Source: Bacteroidales bacterium UBA4293
Lineage (GTDB): Bacteria > Bacteroidota > Bacteroidia > Bacteroidales > Bacteroidaceae
Length of the DNA stretch: 64,000 bases
Assembly (NCBI GenBank): GCA_002395835.1
Contig: DGVD01000019.1
Location: 70,842 to 134,841, forward strand
Reading direction: 5' to 3'
Part shown: one piece after another, positions 7,585 to 16,338 of the stretch
How the letters are laid out: every line of letters starts with the position of its first letter
Position numbering within the stretch: position 1 is the first letter of the stretch
Notes under the pieces: model-generated
What the model was told of the DNA's origin: nothing
The model's input: the letters and a program-made list of their open reading frames with translations, nothing else
Databases searched by the model: none
Program-made: the position numbers and the translations under genes

Positions 7585-8892
7585 TTATTTCAGCTTAGTA
7601 TAGCCATACTTTGCAGTGCTACCCAGTTCTTCCTCGATACGGATAAGCTGGTTGTACTTAGCCATACGGTCTGTACGAGACAGAGAACCAGTCTTAATCT
7701 GACCAGAGTTAGTAGCTACTGCGATGTCAGCGATAGTAGCATCCTCTGTTTCACCAGAACGGTGAGAAGTTACAGTAGTATAACCGTGACGGTGAGCCAT
7801 ATCGATAGCCTCCAGAGTCTCAGTCAGAGAACCAATCTGGTTAACCTTGATCAGGATAGAGTTTGCAGCACCCATCTGGATACCCTTCTTCAAGAACTTA
7901 GTGTTAGTTACGAACAAGTCGTCACCTACCAACTGGCACTTGCTACCAATCTTCTCGGTCAGTTTTACCCAGTTCTCCCAGTCGTTCTCATCCAAACCAT
8001 CCTCGATAGAGTCGATAGGATAAGTGTCGATCAGGTGCTCCAGGAATGCAATCTGCTCAGCAGCAGTAAGCTTCTTACCGTTAGGATCCTTCTGCTTACC
8101 GTTCTTCAGCTGCTTGTAGTCATAGAACCACTCACCGTTCTCCTGAACAGCGAACTCAGAAGCAGCGCAGTCCATAGCGATCTTAACATCCTTACCTGGC
8201 TCATAACCAGCAGCCTTGATAGCGTCGCAGATGATAGTCAGTGCATCCTCGATACCATCCAGAGCAGGAGCGAAACCACCCTCATCACCTACTGCGGTAG
8301 ACAAACCACGCTTCTTCAAAAGCTTAGCAAGGTTGTGGAATACCTCAGCACCTACGCGAACTGCCTCACGGATAGATGGAGCAGATACAGGACGGATCAT
8401 GAACTCCTGGAATGCGATAGGAGCATCAGAGTGAGAACCACCATTGATGATGTTCATCATAGGAACAGGCATGGTATAAGTGTTGCAACCACCGATATAA
8501 CGGTACAGAGGCAAACCCAGTGCGTTAGCAGCAGCCTTAGCAGCAGCCAGAGATACACCCAGGATAGCATTTGCACCCAGCTTGCTCTTAGTAGGAGTAC
8601 CATCCAGAGCCAGCATCTTATAGTCAAGAGCACGCTGATCAAATACGCAGTCGCCTACCAATGCAGGAGCGATAACTGTGTTCACGTTCTCAACAGCCTT
8701 CAGGGTACCTTTACCCAGGTAACGGTTCTTGTCACCGTCGCGAAGCTCCAAAGCCTCGTTCTCACCGGTAGAAGCACCTGATGGAACAGCAGCACGGCCC
8801 AATACACCATTTTCCAATACTACGTCAACCTCTACGGTTGGATTACCTCTTGAGTCGAGGATCTCTCTTGCGTGAATTTTCTGAATCTTCAT
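7585..8892 (-). CDS. eno: Enolase
   Basis: This enzyme interconverts 2-phosphoglycerate and phosphoenolpyruvate in glycolysis, in the cytoplasm. The 435-residue protein has the full family sequence: start ARxILDSRGNPT, GGSHSDAPIAFQEFMI, the acid residues in VGDDLFVTN, the catalytic-lysine region SILIKVNQIGSLTET and the signature SHRSGETEDATIADIAV. Codon choice is strongly biased, as expected for a very highly expressed gene, which also leaves a long open frame on the opposite strand. It is monocistronic: own promoter element at 8936-8943 and own terminator. Confidence 0.97.
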   Translation of the reverse strand: MKIQKIHAREILDSRGNPTVEVDVVLENGVLGRAAVPSGASTGENEALELRDGDKNRYLGKGTLKAVENVNTVIAPALVGDCVFDQRALDYKMLALDGTPTKSKLGANAILGVSLAAAKAAANALGLPLYRYIGGCNTYTMPVPMMNIINGGSHSDAPIAFQEFMIRPVSAPSIREAVRVGAEVFHNLAKLLKKRGLSTAVGDEGGFAPALDGIEDALTIICDAIKAAGYEPGKDVKIAMDCAASEFAVQENGEWFYDYKQLKNGKQKDPNGKKLTAAEQIAFLEHLIDTYPIDSIEDGLDENDWENWVKLTEKIGSKCQLVGDDLFVTNTKFLKKGIQMGAANSILIKVNQIGSLTETLEAIDMAHRHGYTTVTSHRSGETEDATIADIAVATNSGQIKTGSLSRTDRMAKYNQLIRIEEELGSTAKYGYTKLK

Positions 8893-8935
8893 AATTACCT
8901 TGTATAAATTATATGTTAATCTTTATAATTCCGTG

Positions 8936-8943
8936 CAAATGTA
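8936..8943 (-). promoter_or_regulatory. Promoter of eno
   Basis: TACATTTG on the minus strand, with TTGG about 19 bp upstream as a -33 element. It leaves a leader of about 40 nt before the eno ATG. Confidence 0.75.
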
Positions 8944-9049
8944 ATGAAAAAACTTATGGTTGCCAAGTTAAACTTCAGTTTTTTCAATGTATAGCATGTA
9001 TTCATTAAAGTTTTAAAGTGCAGGGCATACAACTTAAAGAAAAAAACAC

Positions 9050-9057
9050 TACCTTTG
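9050..9057 (+). promoter_or_regulatory. -7 promoter element of thiamine operon
   Basis: TACCTTTG directly in front of the TPP riboswitch, so the transcript would begin with the aptamer. Confidence 0.75.
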
Positions 9058-9066
9058 CCGCCGTTA

Positions 9067-9141
9067 AGACAAAGGGGTGCCTTTTTAAGGCTGAGATCAT
9101 ACCCTCTGAACCTGATACCATTAGTATGGTCGTAGGGATTG
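9067..9141 (+). promoter_or_regulatory. TPP (THI box) riboswitch
   Basis: The conserved aptamer blocks are all present in order: GGGGTGCC at 9074, CTGAGATCATACCC at 9091, CTGAACCTGAT at 9106 and GTAGGGA at 9132. About 80 nt separate it from the receptor ATG at 9224. No clear intrinsic terminator with a T-run follows, so control may be at translation initiation or through another mechanism. It leads the TonB receptor, pnuT and thiamine pyrophosphokinase genes, the expected targets. The rest of the 331-bp gap back to eno holds only the two promoters. Confidence 0.95.
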
Positions 9142-9223
9142 GATTACATCTCATTTCTAGCATGTGTTCTGCATGCACCTCATGTCTTTTCCATCATGTT
9201 TAATGTAATAAATAAGGAAAAGA

Positions 9224-11461
9224 ATGAAAAGCAATTTTCTACCATTCATCGCTCTGCTTACCGTGGCATCGGTGAGCGTATCGGCACAAGAGCTGGGCTC
9301 TGCACATCCCACTTATCCGGATTCCCTGAGAACTTATAAACTGGATGAAGTGGTGATTACCTCTACCCGTGCCACCGAAACTACTCCTATAGCTTATACC
9401 AATGTGGGTAAAGAGCAACTAAAAAAGGTGAACAACGGGCAGGACTTACCTTACCTGCTCAGCATGACTCCCAGTGCCATAACTACCAGTGATGCGGGAG
9501 CTGGTATAGGCTACACCACCCTGCGTGTGCGTGGTACCGATGGCACCCGAATCAACGTAACAGCCAACGGTATCCCTATCAACGATGCGGAAAGCCACAA
9601 TGTGTTCTGGGTGAACATGCCCGACCTGGCATCGAGCGTGAAAGACATTCAGGTGCAACGTGGAGCCGGAACCTCCACCAACGGTGCTGGAGCTTTTGGA
9701 GCCTCCATCAACATGGTCACTACGGACTACTCTACCGAACCTTATGCGGAATTTGCAGGGAGCTACGGTTCCTTCAATACGCACAAGGAAACCGTAAAGG
9801 TGGGTACGGGCTTGTTCAACAACCACTGGTCGTTCGATGCCCGTCTGTCCAACATCGGTACGGATGGCTACCTGGACCGTGCTACCGTAGACCTGAACTC
9901 CTTCTACCTCCAGGGAGGATACTACAACGGAGGTACTACACTCCGACTGATTTCCTTCGGTGGTAAGGAGCGCACTTACCATGCCTGGAACTATCCCGGA
10001 AAAGAAGAAATGGCACTTTACGGACGTACCTACAACAGCTGTGGATATATGTATACAGACGAGAAAGGTGTAGACCATTTCTACAAGGACCAGACGGACA
10101 ACTACACCCAAATGCACTACCAACTGCTTTGGGATCAGGTGTTCAACAACCAGCTGGACCTGAATGTAGGCTTACATTACACCAAGGGAGACGGATATTA
10201 TCAGGAATACAAACGGAAAGCCTACCTGGAATCCTACGGATTGGAAACCAGCGATGACATTTACCGTTCAGACCTGGTACGCAAGAAAGACATGGACAAC
10301 TGGCTGGGTGGTGCCATCTTCAGCCTGAACTACCATACTGAAAAGCTGAGTGCCAGCCTAGGTGGTGGATTAAACAAATACAACGGTCTCCATTTCGGTA
10401 ATGTGCTGTGGGTGAAGACTCCAGCCGGGGCTAACCTGGATGCCGAACATGAATACTACCGGAATGAGGCAAACAAGGTAGACGGGAACATCTATGCGAA
10501 AATGGACTATAGCTTCAGCAGTGCCTTGAACGGATATGTAGACCTGCAATACCGTCACATAGACTACAAGATTAAGGGAGCCAACGACAATTATAATTGG
10601 GATGCAGGAGCCATGCAAAACCTGGATCTGCATGAGAAGTTCAATTTCTTCAATCCTAAATTAGGTATCAACTACCACGTCAAGAACCACCGACTCTTTG
10701 CCAGCTGGAGCGTGGCACACAAAGAACCTACCCGGAACAACTACACTGACGGATATTTCACTGAACTGCCCAAGGCAGAACGCATGTTCGACTATGAATT
10801 AGGCTACAACTACCTGTCATCTGTATTCAGTGCAGGAGCCAACCTCTATTTCATGGACTACAAGAACCAGTTGGTACTTACCGGTGAACTGAACGAAATA
10901 GGTGAAGCTGTGAGCAACAATGTTCCAGACAGCTACCGTGCAGGTGTGGAGCTGATGGCTGCCCTGAAGCTGCCTTTCGGTTTCGGATGGGATGTAAATG
11001 CCACCTTCAGCAAGAACCGCATCAAGAACTTTACAGAACGATTATATACAGAAGACGGGGAACACTATATCGACATCAATCAGGGTAATACCCATATAGC
11101 CTTCTCTCCAGACCTCATCTTCAACAACCTGTTCAGCTATACCTACAAAGGATTTGAAGCTAGCCTACAGAGCCAGTACGTGAGCAAGCAGTACATGAGC
11201 AATGCAAACATAGAAGCAGAAACCATGGACAGCTACTTTGTTTCCAACCTGGATTTAAGCTACACCTTTAAACTCCCTCATATAAAGAGAGCTACCCTAG
11301 GTGTAACCATCTACAACCTGTTCAACGAGGAATACGAGAACAACGGTTGGGCTGCTGCCAACTACTCAGGTACGGCAGACAACTACACCCGTATAAGCTA
11401 TACCGGTTATGCCGCACAAGCCGGAACGAACTTCCTGGCACACCTGTCGTTAAGTTTTTAA
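9224..11461 (+). CDS. TonB-dependent outer-membrane receptor for thiamine (OMP_thi type)
   Basis: A 745-residue receptor with a signal peptide (about 1-21), a TonB-box region near LDEVVITSTR and a plug domain (VRGTDGTRINVTANGIPIND, VQRGAGTSTNGAGAFGASINM). A 22-strand barrel follows, ending in the aromatic residue typical of barrels (LSLSF). Substrate is assigned by context: it follows a TPP riboswitch and precedes PnuT and thiamine pyrophosphokinase, an arrangement known in Bacteroidetes. It would import thiamine or a phosphorylated or precursor form across the outer membrane. Ten bases separate it from pnuT. Confidence 0.9.
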   Translation: MKSNFLPFIALLTVASVSVSAQELGSAHPTYPDSLRTYKLDEVVITSTRATETTPIAYTNVGKEQLKKVNNGQDLPYLLSMTPSAITTSDAGAGIGYTTLRVRGTDGTRINVTANGIPINDAESHNVFWVNMPDLASSVKDIQVQRGAGTSTNGAGAFGASINMVTTDYSTEPYAEFAGSYGSFNTHKETVKVGTGLFNNHWSFDARLSNIGTDGYLDRATVDLNSFYLQGGYYNGGTTLRLISFGGKERTYHAWNYPGKEEMALYGRTYNSCGYMYTDEKGVDHFYKDQTDNYTQMHYQLLWDQVFNNQLDLNVGLHYTKGDGYYQEYKRKAYLESYGLETSDDIYRSDLVRKKDMDNWLGGAIFSLNYHTEKLSASLGGGLNKYNGLHFGNVLWVKTPAGANLDAEHEYYRNEANKVDGNIYAKMDYSFSSALNGYVDLQYRHIDYKIKGANDNYNWDAGAMQNLDLHEKFNFFNPKLGINYHVKNHRLFASWSVAHKEPTRNNYTDGYFTELPKAERMFDYELGYNYLSSVFSAGANLYFMDYKNQLVLTGELNEIGEAVSNNVPDSYRAGVELMAALKLPFGFGWDVNATFSKNRIKNFTERLYTEDGEHYIDINQGNTHIAFSPDLIFNNLFSYTYKGFEASLQSQYVSKQYMSNANIEAETMDSYFVSNLDLSYTFKLPHIKRATLGVTIYNLFNEEYENNGWAAANYSGTADNYTRISYTGYAAQAGTNFLAHLSLSF

Positions 11462-11471
11462 TCGGTAAGCT

Positions 11472-12047
11472 ATGGATTTAGACCAAATACTGGAAATAGC
11501 AGGAACTATCGTTGGGCTCTTTTACTTGTATTATGAGTATAAGGCCAGTATGAAAGTGTGGATTGCAGGCATCATCATGCCTGCAATCTCCCTCTTCGTA
11601 TACTTCAGACATGGGCTGTATGCCGACTTCGGTATCAACATCTACTATCTGCTAGCTGCCATTTACGGATGGATGGTGTGGAAATACGGGAAAAAGAAGG
11701 AGGAGAAGTTCCTTCCTATCACCCACACCCCTACGAAGCTCTATCCGGTCCTGGCACTGGTGTTTGTCCTGTCCTTCGTGGGCATAGGGTATATACTAGT
11801 GAACTATACGGACAGCAACGTACCTTGGTGGGACAGTTTTACTACCGCATTGAGTATCGTAGGCATGTGGATGCTGGCCCGCAAATGGCTGGAACAATGG
11901 ATTTCCTGGATTCTGGTAGATGCAGTAAGTTGTGGCCTGTATACCTATAAAGAAGTCTATTTCTATGCCGGACTATATGGACTCTACACCATCATAGCGA
12001 TATTCGGTTACCTGGAATGGAAACGTAAAATGAAAGAAACACGATGA
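11472..12047 (+). CDS. pnuT: PnuC-family inner-membrane thiamine transporter
   Basis: A 191-residue protein with about seven membrane segments and the PnuC-family pattern (LFYLYYEYK near the start, INIYYLLAAIYGWMVWKYG in the middle, WILVDAVSCGLYTYK near the end). PnuC proteins take up nicotinamide riboside. The branch found in thiamine loci is called PnuT and is thought to work by facilitated diffusion with trapping by phosphorylation. The riboswitch and the adjacent thiamine kinase gene support PnuT. Its stop overlaps the next start as ATGA. Confidence 0.88.
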   Translation: MDLDQILEIAGTIVGLFYLYYEYKASMKVWIAGIIMPAISLFVYFRHGLYADFGINIYYLLAAIYGWMVWKYGKKKEEKFLPITHTPTKLYPVLALVFVLSFVGIGYILVNYTDSNVPWWDSFTTALSIVGMWMLARKWLEQWISWILVDAVSCGLYTYKEVYFYAGLYGLYTIIAIFGYLEWKRKMKETR

Positions 12048-12667
12048 ATCCCTATCTTTTTCAAACAGAAGCCATCGTACTGGATGCAGGGGATTATCCC
12101 ACTCATCAGATACCTAAACAACTCTTAGAAGCAGCTGATAAGGTAGTTTGCTGCGACGGAGCCGCACTATCCTTCCTCCAAGATGGACGGACTCCCTGGA
12201 GGATTATAGGAGATGGAGATTCACTTCCTGCAGCCCTCAAGGAAGAATATGCTCCCATCTTCAGACAAATACCGGAACAGGAAACCAACGACCAGACCAA
12301 GGCTGTAAGATACCTGCATCAGCACCAGATAAACCGCATAGCCATTCTGGGGGCTACAGGAAAAAGAGAAGACCACACCCTGGGGAACATTAGCCTGCTG
12401 ATAGAATACATGAAAAAGGAACTAGATGTACGTATGTTTACCGACCATGGAGTCTTTATCCCATGCCAGGGAAAAACCTGCTGGGAAGTTCCAACTGGCA
12501 CACAGGTTTCCATCTTTTCATTCGGGGTAAAGGACTTGAACGGAACAGGACTACAATACCCTCTTTCCGACTTCACCAACTGGTGGCAAGGGACATTGAA
12601 TGAGGCTACTTCATCCGTTATTACTCTGGAAGGGAAAGGACATTATTTGCTATTCTTCAAATACTGA
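12044..12667 (+). CDS. Thiamine pyrophosphokinase
   Basis: This enzyme transfers pyrophosphate from ATP to thiamine to make TPP in the cytoplasm, trapping imported vitamin. The 207-residue protein shows the metal- and substrate-binding motifs CDGA (37-40), GDGDS (56-60), ETNDQTKA (80-87) and GATGKREDHTLGN (103-115). It is translationally coupled to pnuT (ATGA) and is the last gene of the riboswitch-controlled operon. Its 3' end overlaps the convergent glycosyltransferase gene by 25 bp. Confidence 0.93.
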   Translation: MNPYLFQTEAIVLDAGDYPTHQIPKQLLEAADKVVCCDGAALSFLQDGRTPWRIIGDGDSLPAALKEEYAPIFRQIPEQETNDQTKAVRYLHQHQINRIAILGATGKREDHTLGNISLLIEYMKKELDVRMFTDHGVFIPCQGKTCWEVPTGTQVSIFSFGVKDLNGTGLQYPLSDFTNWWQGTLNEATSSVITLEGKGHYLLFFKY

Positions 12668-13665
12668 TAGGTTTTCTTCCCTCTTACATAATACTCCCAG
12701 ATCAAGAAATGAGGGGTGCGTTCTGGGATATTCTTCAGAACTGCAGCACTCAAATTTTCTTCACGGCAGGATAGATAATCCTTCTGGAGCTTCCGGAATT
12801 CCCTGCGAGCTTTTAATACGGCAGAGAAATTTCCGAAATCGAATTTCAGTAAGAACCGGACTGCAGCTACATAATCCAGCAGACAACGAACACGCATGAC
12901 GGATTTCAGCTCATTCTCAGGCAAGTTCTTATAGAGCATGAGCAGATTGTTCCTGAAGTTTAAGAAAGTCTTCCTGGGGCTTTCTTTTAAGGTAGCAGCC
13001 CCTACATGGTAAACCACACTTTCAGGGATACAGACAATGCCTCTGTTCCTGCTCCGCAACCTCCAGCATAAATCTATTTCCTCCATGTGCGCAAAGAAAC
13101 GGGAATCCAAGCCTCCCACTTCCCTATAATCCTTTAAACGGATGAACAAGGCTGCTCCCGTGGCCCAAAAAACAGGACTGATGCTGTCGTACTGCCCTAA
13201 ATCTTCTTCAACGGTACCCAGTATCCTACCCCGACAATAAGGGTAGCCATACCGGTCCAGGAATCCCCCTGCAGCTCCTGCATATTCAAAGCACTTTTTA
13301 TTCCTCCAGGAGCGCAGTTTAGGCTGGCACGCAGCCACTTCAGGATGTGCATCCATATAATGGATAAGAGGTTGAAGCCAATCTGGAGTCACCTCCACAT
13401 CGGAGTTCAAAAGCACTACATATTCAGATTCCACCTGCTCCAGAGCCCGATTATACCCCCCTGCGAAACCATAATTCTGGTCCATACGGATGACACGCAC
13501 AGAGGAGAATTCTTTCTGCAGCACGGAAAGAGTTTCATCGGAGGATGCGTTGTCTGCTACAATGACTTCGATGCCTTCACCTTCAGAGCATGACAGGACA
13601 CCAGACAAGAACTGACGAAGCATTTCTGCTCCATTCCAGGTAAGTATAACAACTGCTACTTTCAT
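12643..13665 (-). CDS. Family 2 glycosyltransferase (rhamnosyltransferase-like)
   Basis: A 340-residue GT-A enzyme. VAVVILTWNG begins the nucleotide-binding fold, VIVADNASSDET and NYGFAGGYNRAL follow, and LLNSDVEV is the metal-binding DxD-equivalent. The catalytic acid region is near AHMEEIDLCWRLRSRN. It belongs to the WbbL/RfbF-like branch that adds deoxysugars to surface glycans; the actual donor is not evident. It lies four bases after mtaB on the same strand but is functionally unrelated to it. A C-terminal basic helical part may associate with the membrane. Confidence 0.85.
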   Translation of the reverse strand: MKVAVVILTWNGAEMLRQFLSGVLSCSEGEGIEVIVADNASSDETLSVLQKEFSSVRVIRMDQNYGFAGGYNRALEQVESEYVVLLNSDVEVTPDWLQPLIHYMDAHPEVAACQPKLRSWRNKKCFEYAGAAGGFLDRYGYPYCRGRILGTVEEDLGQYDSISPVFWATGAALFIRLKDYREVGGLDSRFFAHMEEIDLCWRLRSRNRGIVCIPESVVYHVGAATLKESPRKTFLNFRNNLLMLYKNLPENELKSVMRVRCLLDYVAAVRFLLKFDFGNFSAVLKARREFRKLQKDYLSCREENLSAAVLKNIPERTPHFLIWEYYVRGKKTYQYLKNSK

Positions 13666-13669
13666 GGCT

Positions 13670-14992
13670 TCAACTGATTATAGTGGCTTTCAATGCCGTC
13701 TTCTCTTCATTGAATTCTCCTAGACGAACCTTCACCAATGTATTGTCGTGACAGGATTTGACATCGGAAACTTCCACACGGATATAATTATCGGTAAACC
13801 CATGGAACGGCATTCCCGGTTTCGGCTTTTCTAAAAGAACCACCTTTTCCATTCCTACATGACGGAGATAAAAAGCCTGGGTCTGCTGCTCACTCCATTC
13901 TAGCAAAAGCTGGGAACGAGCATGACGCTCTTGTGGGGAAACGGTGTATGCTATATTCAAAGCCTTTGTTCCAGGGCGTTCAGAGTAGGTAAATACATGC
14001 AACTGAGTAAGATCCAAGCTACGGATGAAATCAAAGCTATCTTGGAAATATTCAGGAGTCTCTCCACGTGTTCCCACCATGACATCCACCCCGATGAAGG
14101 CATCGGGCATTAAGCTCTTAATCTTGTGAATCTTATCGGCAAACAGTGAACTGTCGTAATGACGATGCATCAGTTTTAGCACATCATCGGAACCGCTCTG
14201 CAAAGGGATATGGAAATGAGGCATAAAGGCCCTGCTTCCCGCACAAAATTCAATTATTTCATCGGTCAGCAAATCGGGTTCTATAGAGGAAATCCGAAAA
14301 CGCTCAATCCCCTTAACTTTATCTAATTCCCGGATAAGATCTAAAAAAGATTCACCCGTGGTACGGCCAAAATCACCGATATTCACTCCAGTCAGTACTA
14401 TTTCCTTTCCTCCCTCTAAGGCAGCCTGTTCTGCTTGTTCCACCAGGGACTTTATAGAGCCATTCCGGCTTCGACCACGTGCTATAGGGATAGTACAATA
14501 GGTACAATAATAGTTGCACCCATCCTGAACCTTTAAGAAATAACGAGTCCTATCGCCTCTGCTACAAGAGGGACTAAAAGAACGGATATCTTTTGTAGGG
14601 ACGGTAAAGTACTCTCCCTGCTCTTTTTTCTGCATATCCCCTAAAAAAGAAAGGATATCGCCCTTCTGTTCTGCTCCCAGCACCAAATCCACTCCCGGTA
14701 TTTTACACACCTCACCTGGTTTCAACTGGGCATAGCAGCCCGTTACAACCACAAATGCACCCGGATGGTTCTTCACCAACCTATGGATAGCCTGACGACA
14801 TTTCTTATCGGCTACCTCCGTAACAGAGCACGTATTAATAACGCAGATATCTGCACGCTCACCTTTCCTGGCATTACGCACCCCTGCATCCTTCAGTTTC
14901 TTTCCTATAGTAGAAGTTTCTGAGAAATTCAACTTGCAGCCCAGGGTATAATAAACTGCAGTTTTATCCTGAAATATGGTAGTATCTATCAT
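13670..14992 (-). CDS. mtaB: tRNA t6A37 C2-methylthiotransferase
   Basis: A radical-SAM enzyme that turns t6A37 into ms2t6A37 in ANN-decoding tRNAs. The ATG at 14992 is preferred over a TTG 21 bases upstream because the promoter element overlaps that TTG. The N-terminal methylthiotransferase domain has its cysteines in TLGCKLNFSE, NTCSVTEVA and TGCYAQL. The radical-SAM CxxxCxxC is DGCNYYCTYCTIP, and a TRAM-like tail ends the 440-residue protein. The sequence fits MtaB rather than MiaB or RimO. The window also encodes TsaC, which helps make its t6A substrate. Confidence 0.9.
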   Translation of the reverse strand: MIDTTIFQDKTAVYYTLGCKLNFSETSTIGKKLKDAGVRNARKGERADICVINTCSVTEVADKKCRQAIHRLVKNHPGAFVVVTGCYAQLKPGEVCKIPGVDLVLGAEQKGDILSFLGDMQKKEQGEYFTVPTKDIRSFSPSCSRGDRTRYFLKVQDGCNYYCTYCTIPIARGRSRNGSIKSLVEQAEQAALEGGKEIVLTGVNIGDFGRTTGESFLDLIRELDKVKGIERFRISSIEPDLLTDEIIEFCAGSRAFMPHFHIPLQSGSDDVLKLMHRHYDSSLFADKIHKIKSLMPDAFIGVDVMVGTRGETPEYFQDSFDFIRSLDLTQLHVFTYSERPGTKALNIAYTVSPQERHARSQLLLEWSEQQTQAFYLRHVGMEKVVLLEKPKPGMPFHGFTDNYIRVEVSDVKSCHDNTLVKVRLGEFNEEKTALKATIIS

Positions 14993-15010
14993 GATTCTCT
15001 TATTTAATTG

Positions 15011-15018
15011 CAAAGATA
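15011..15018 (-). promoter_or_regulatory. -7 promoter element of mtaB
   Basis: TATCTTTG on the minus strand, about 18 bp before the chosen mtaB start. Confidence 0.7.
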
Positions 15019-15064
15019 GTATAAATAAGACAAAAAACGCATAATAATGATTATTTTACTCAAT

Positions 15065-15078
15065 TGTGTGGGCACACA
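15065..15078. promoter_or_regulatory. Short dyad between divergent promoters
   Basis: TGTGTGGGCACACA is a 6-bp inverted repeat with a 2-bp spacer, lying between the mtaB promoter and the lipoprotein promoter. It could be an operator or chance. Confidence 0.25.
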
Positions 15079-15188
15079 CCTAAATTTTAACATTTCCCAA
15101 ATGCCTATGTATCAGTAAATTACAAAAAGTTGCAATTTTTTTTCAAAAAAAAGTTCAAAAAAATGATACAACGTATAAAAAAATGCCG

Positions 15189-15196
15189 TACTTTTG
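15189..15196 (+). promoter_or_regulatory. -7 promoter element of small lipoprotein
   Basis: TACTTTTG, with about 50 nt of leader before the ATG at 15247. Confidence 0.7.
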
Positions 15197-15246
15197 CATC
15201 GTTTTAAAAAGCAAATGATTGTTTTACAGTTTTAAAAGCAAAGAAA

Positions 15247-15447
15247 ATGAAGAAGTTGGTATTTATGTTCGTAGCTATGGCAGCAATGTCTTTCGCATCT
15301 TGCGGTGGTAACGCTCAGGGCGAGGCAGTAGAAGCTGCAGTTGATTCAGTTGCTGAGGCAGTTGAGGAAGTTGTTGCTCCTGTTGATTCAGCTGTTGCTG
15401 AAACTGCTGAGGTAGTTGACTCTGTAGTTGCAGAAGTTGCTGAGTAA
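15247..15447 (+). CDS. Small Ala/Val/Glu-repeat lipoprotein
   Basis: A 66-residue product. Residues 1-19 are a lipoprotein signal ending in the box FASC. The mature part is a low-complexity run in which (A/V)(V/A)(D/E)S(V/A)xE is repeated about every 9-11 residues, giving an acidic, probably helical, rod of about 45 residues. It resembles the abundant short envelope lipoproteins of enteric bacteria in size, but this is analogy only. It has its own promoter and a good terminator and uses frequent codons, suggesting strong expression. No known family is recognised. Confidence 0.75.
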   Translation: MKKLVFMFVAMAAMSFASCGGNAQGEAVEAAVDSVAEAVEEVVAPVDSAVAETAEVVDSVVAEVAE

Positions 15448-15474
15448 TTTATTAGTTACGATAGAGGGAATTGA

Positions 15475-15505
15475 AACCTGTTGGACACAGTCCAGCAGGT
15501 TTTTT
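15475..15505 (+). terminator. Terminator of small lipoprotein gene
   Basis: 12-bp stem (AACCTGTTGGAC / GTCCAGCAGGTT, one G-T pair), three-base loop, then TTTTT. Confidence 0.85.
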
Positions 15506-15539
15506 CTTTATCAGGCATTTATAATACAAGGCAAATAAA

Positions 15540-15571
15540 AATCCCTGGAATCTTGATAGACTCCAGGGATT
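15540..15571 (-). terminator. Terminator of rpsF-rpsR-rplI
   Basis: 10-bp perfect stem (AATCCCTGGA / TCCAGGGATT) followed on the minus strand by TTTTATTT. Confidence 0.8.
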
Positions 15572-15593
15572 ATTTATGATTATGAACAATTGT

Positions 15594-16046
15594 TTAAGCT
15601 TCTTCCTGAGCAGCTACAACCTCATATTTAAGAGTAGCTGTAACTTCACGATGCAACTTTACAGGAGCCTCGAAAGAGCCCAAAGCCTTTACATCCTTTG
15701 CTGCAATAATCTTACGGTCAACCTCTACACCTTGCTTAGCAAGTTCGTCAGCCAACATCTGGTTTGTTACTGAACCATAAACAGCACCAGTAGCACTTAC
15801 CTTAACAGGGATAGTCAAAGAAACTGCTTCAATCTTAGCGCAAAGTTCCTCTGCTTCAGCCTTAATCTTAGCCAACTTGTGAGCACGCTGCTTCAAATCC
15901 TCTGCTAAAACTTTCTTTGCAGCAGGAGAAGCAATTACAGCAAAACCCTGAGGAATCAAATAGTTACGGCCATAACCATTCTTTACTTCTACGATATCAT
16001 CCTTGAAACCAAGGCCAATAACATCTTTCTTCAAAATTACTTCCAT
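15594..16046 (-). CDS. rplI: 50S ribosomal protein L9
   Basis: 150 residues, normal length. The N-terminal rRNA-binding part is MEVILKKDVIGLGFKDDIVEV with the signature GYGRNYLIPQGFA. A long connecting helix rich in Lys/Ala/Glu leads to the C-terminal domain. It stabilises the 23S rRNA near L1 and influences frame maintenance. It is the last gene of the three-gene ribosomal operon, 17 bp after rpsR, and is followed by a strong terminator. Confidence 0.97.
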   Translation of the reverse strand: MEVILKKDVIGLGFKDDIVEVKNGYGRNYLIPQGFAVIASPAAKKVLAEDLKQRAHKLAKIKAEAEELCAKIEAVSLTIPVKVSATGAVYGSVTNQMLADELAKQGVEVDRKIIAAKDVKALGSFEAPVKLHREVTATLKYEVVAAQEEA

Positions 16047-16063
16047 ACTATTCCTCCTCTTTA

Positions 16064-16336
16064 TTATTTCATCATATCAGTTACAAATGGAAGAAGAGCC
16101 AAATGACGTGCTCTCTTCACAGCCTGAGCCACACGACGCTGATATTTCAATGAAGTACCTGTAATACGACGAGGCAGAATCTTTCCCTGCTCATTCAAGA
16201 ACTTCTTTAAGAATTCAGGATCCTTATAGTCGATGTACTTGATGCCGCTCTTCTTGAAACGACAATACTTTTTCTTTTTAACATCCAAAGTAGGTGGAGT
16301 TAAATATCTGATTTCTGAAGACTGTGCAACTGCCAT
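16064..16336 (-). CDS. rpsR: 30S ribosomal protein S18
   Basis: 90 residues. The core KKYCRFKKSGIKYIDYKDPE and the family signature around ILPRRITGTSLKYQRRVAQ are clear. It binds S6 and the central 16S rRNA domain. It starts two bases after the rpsF stop. Unlike many bacteria there is no ssb or priB gene between rpsF and rpsR, which is usual for Bacteroidetes. Confidence 0.97.
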   Translation of the reverse strand: MAVAQSSEIRYLTPPTLDVKKKKYCRFKKSGIKYIDYKDPEFLKKFLNEQGKILPRRITGTSLKYQRRVAQAVKRARHLALLPFVTDMMK

Positions 16337-16338
16337 AA

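Noticed and set aside
7762..8781. 339-codon plus-strand open frame across enolase
   Set aside because: Shadow produced by the strong codon bias of eno on the other strand; Ser/Thr/Leu-rich product with no fold or start signal.
9018..9203. Small open frame over the thiamine leader
   Set aside because: It lies inside the TPP riboswitch and has no independent support.
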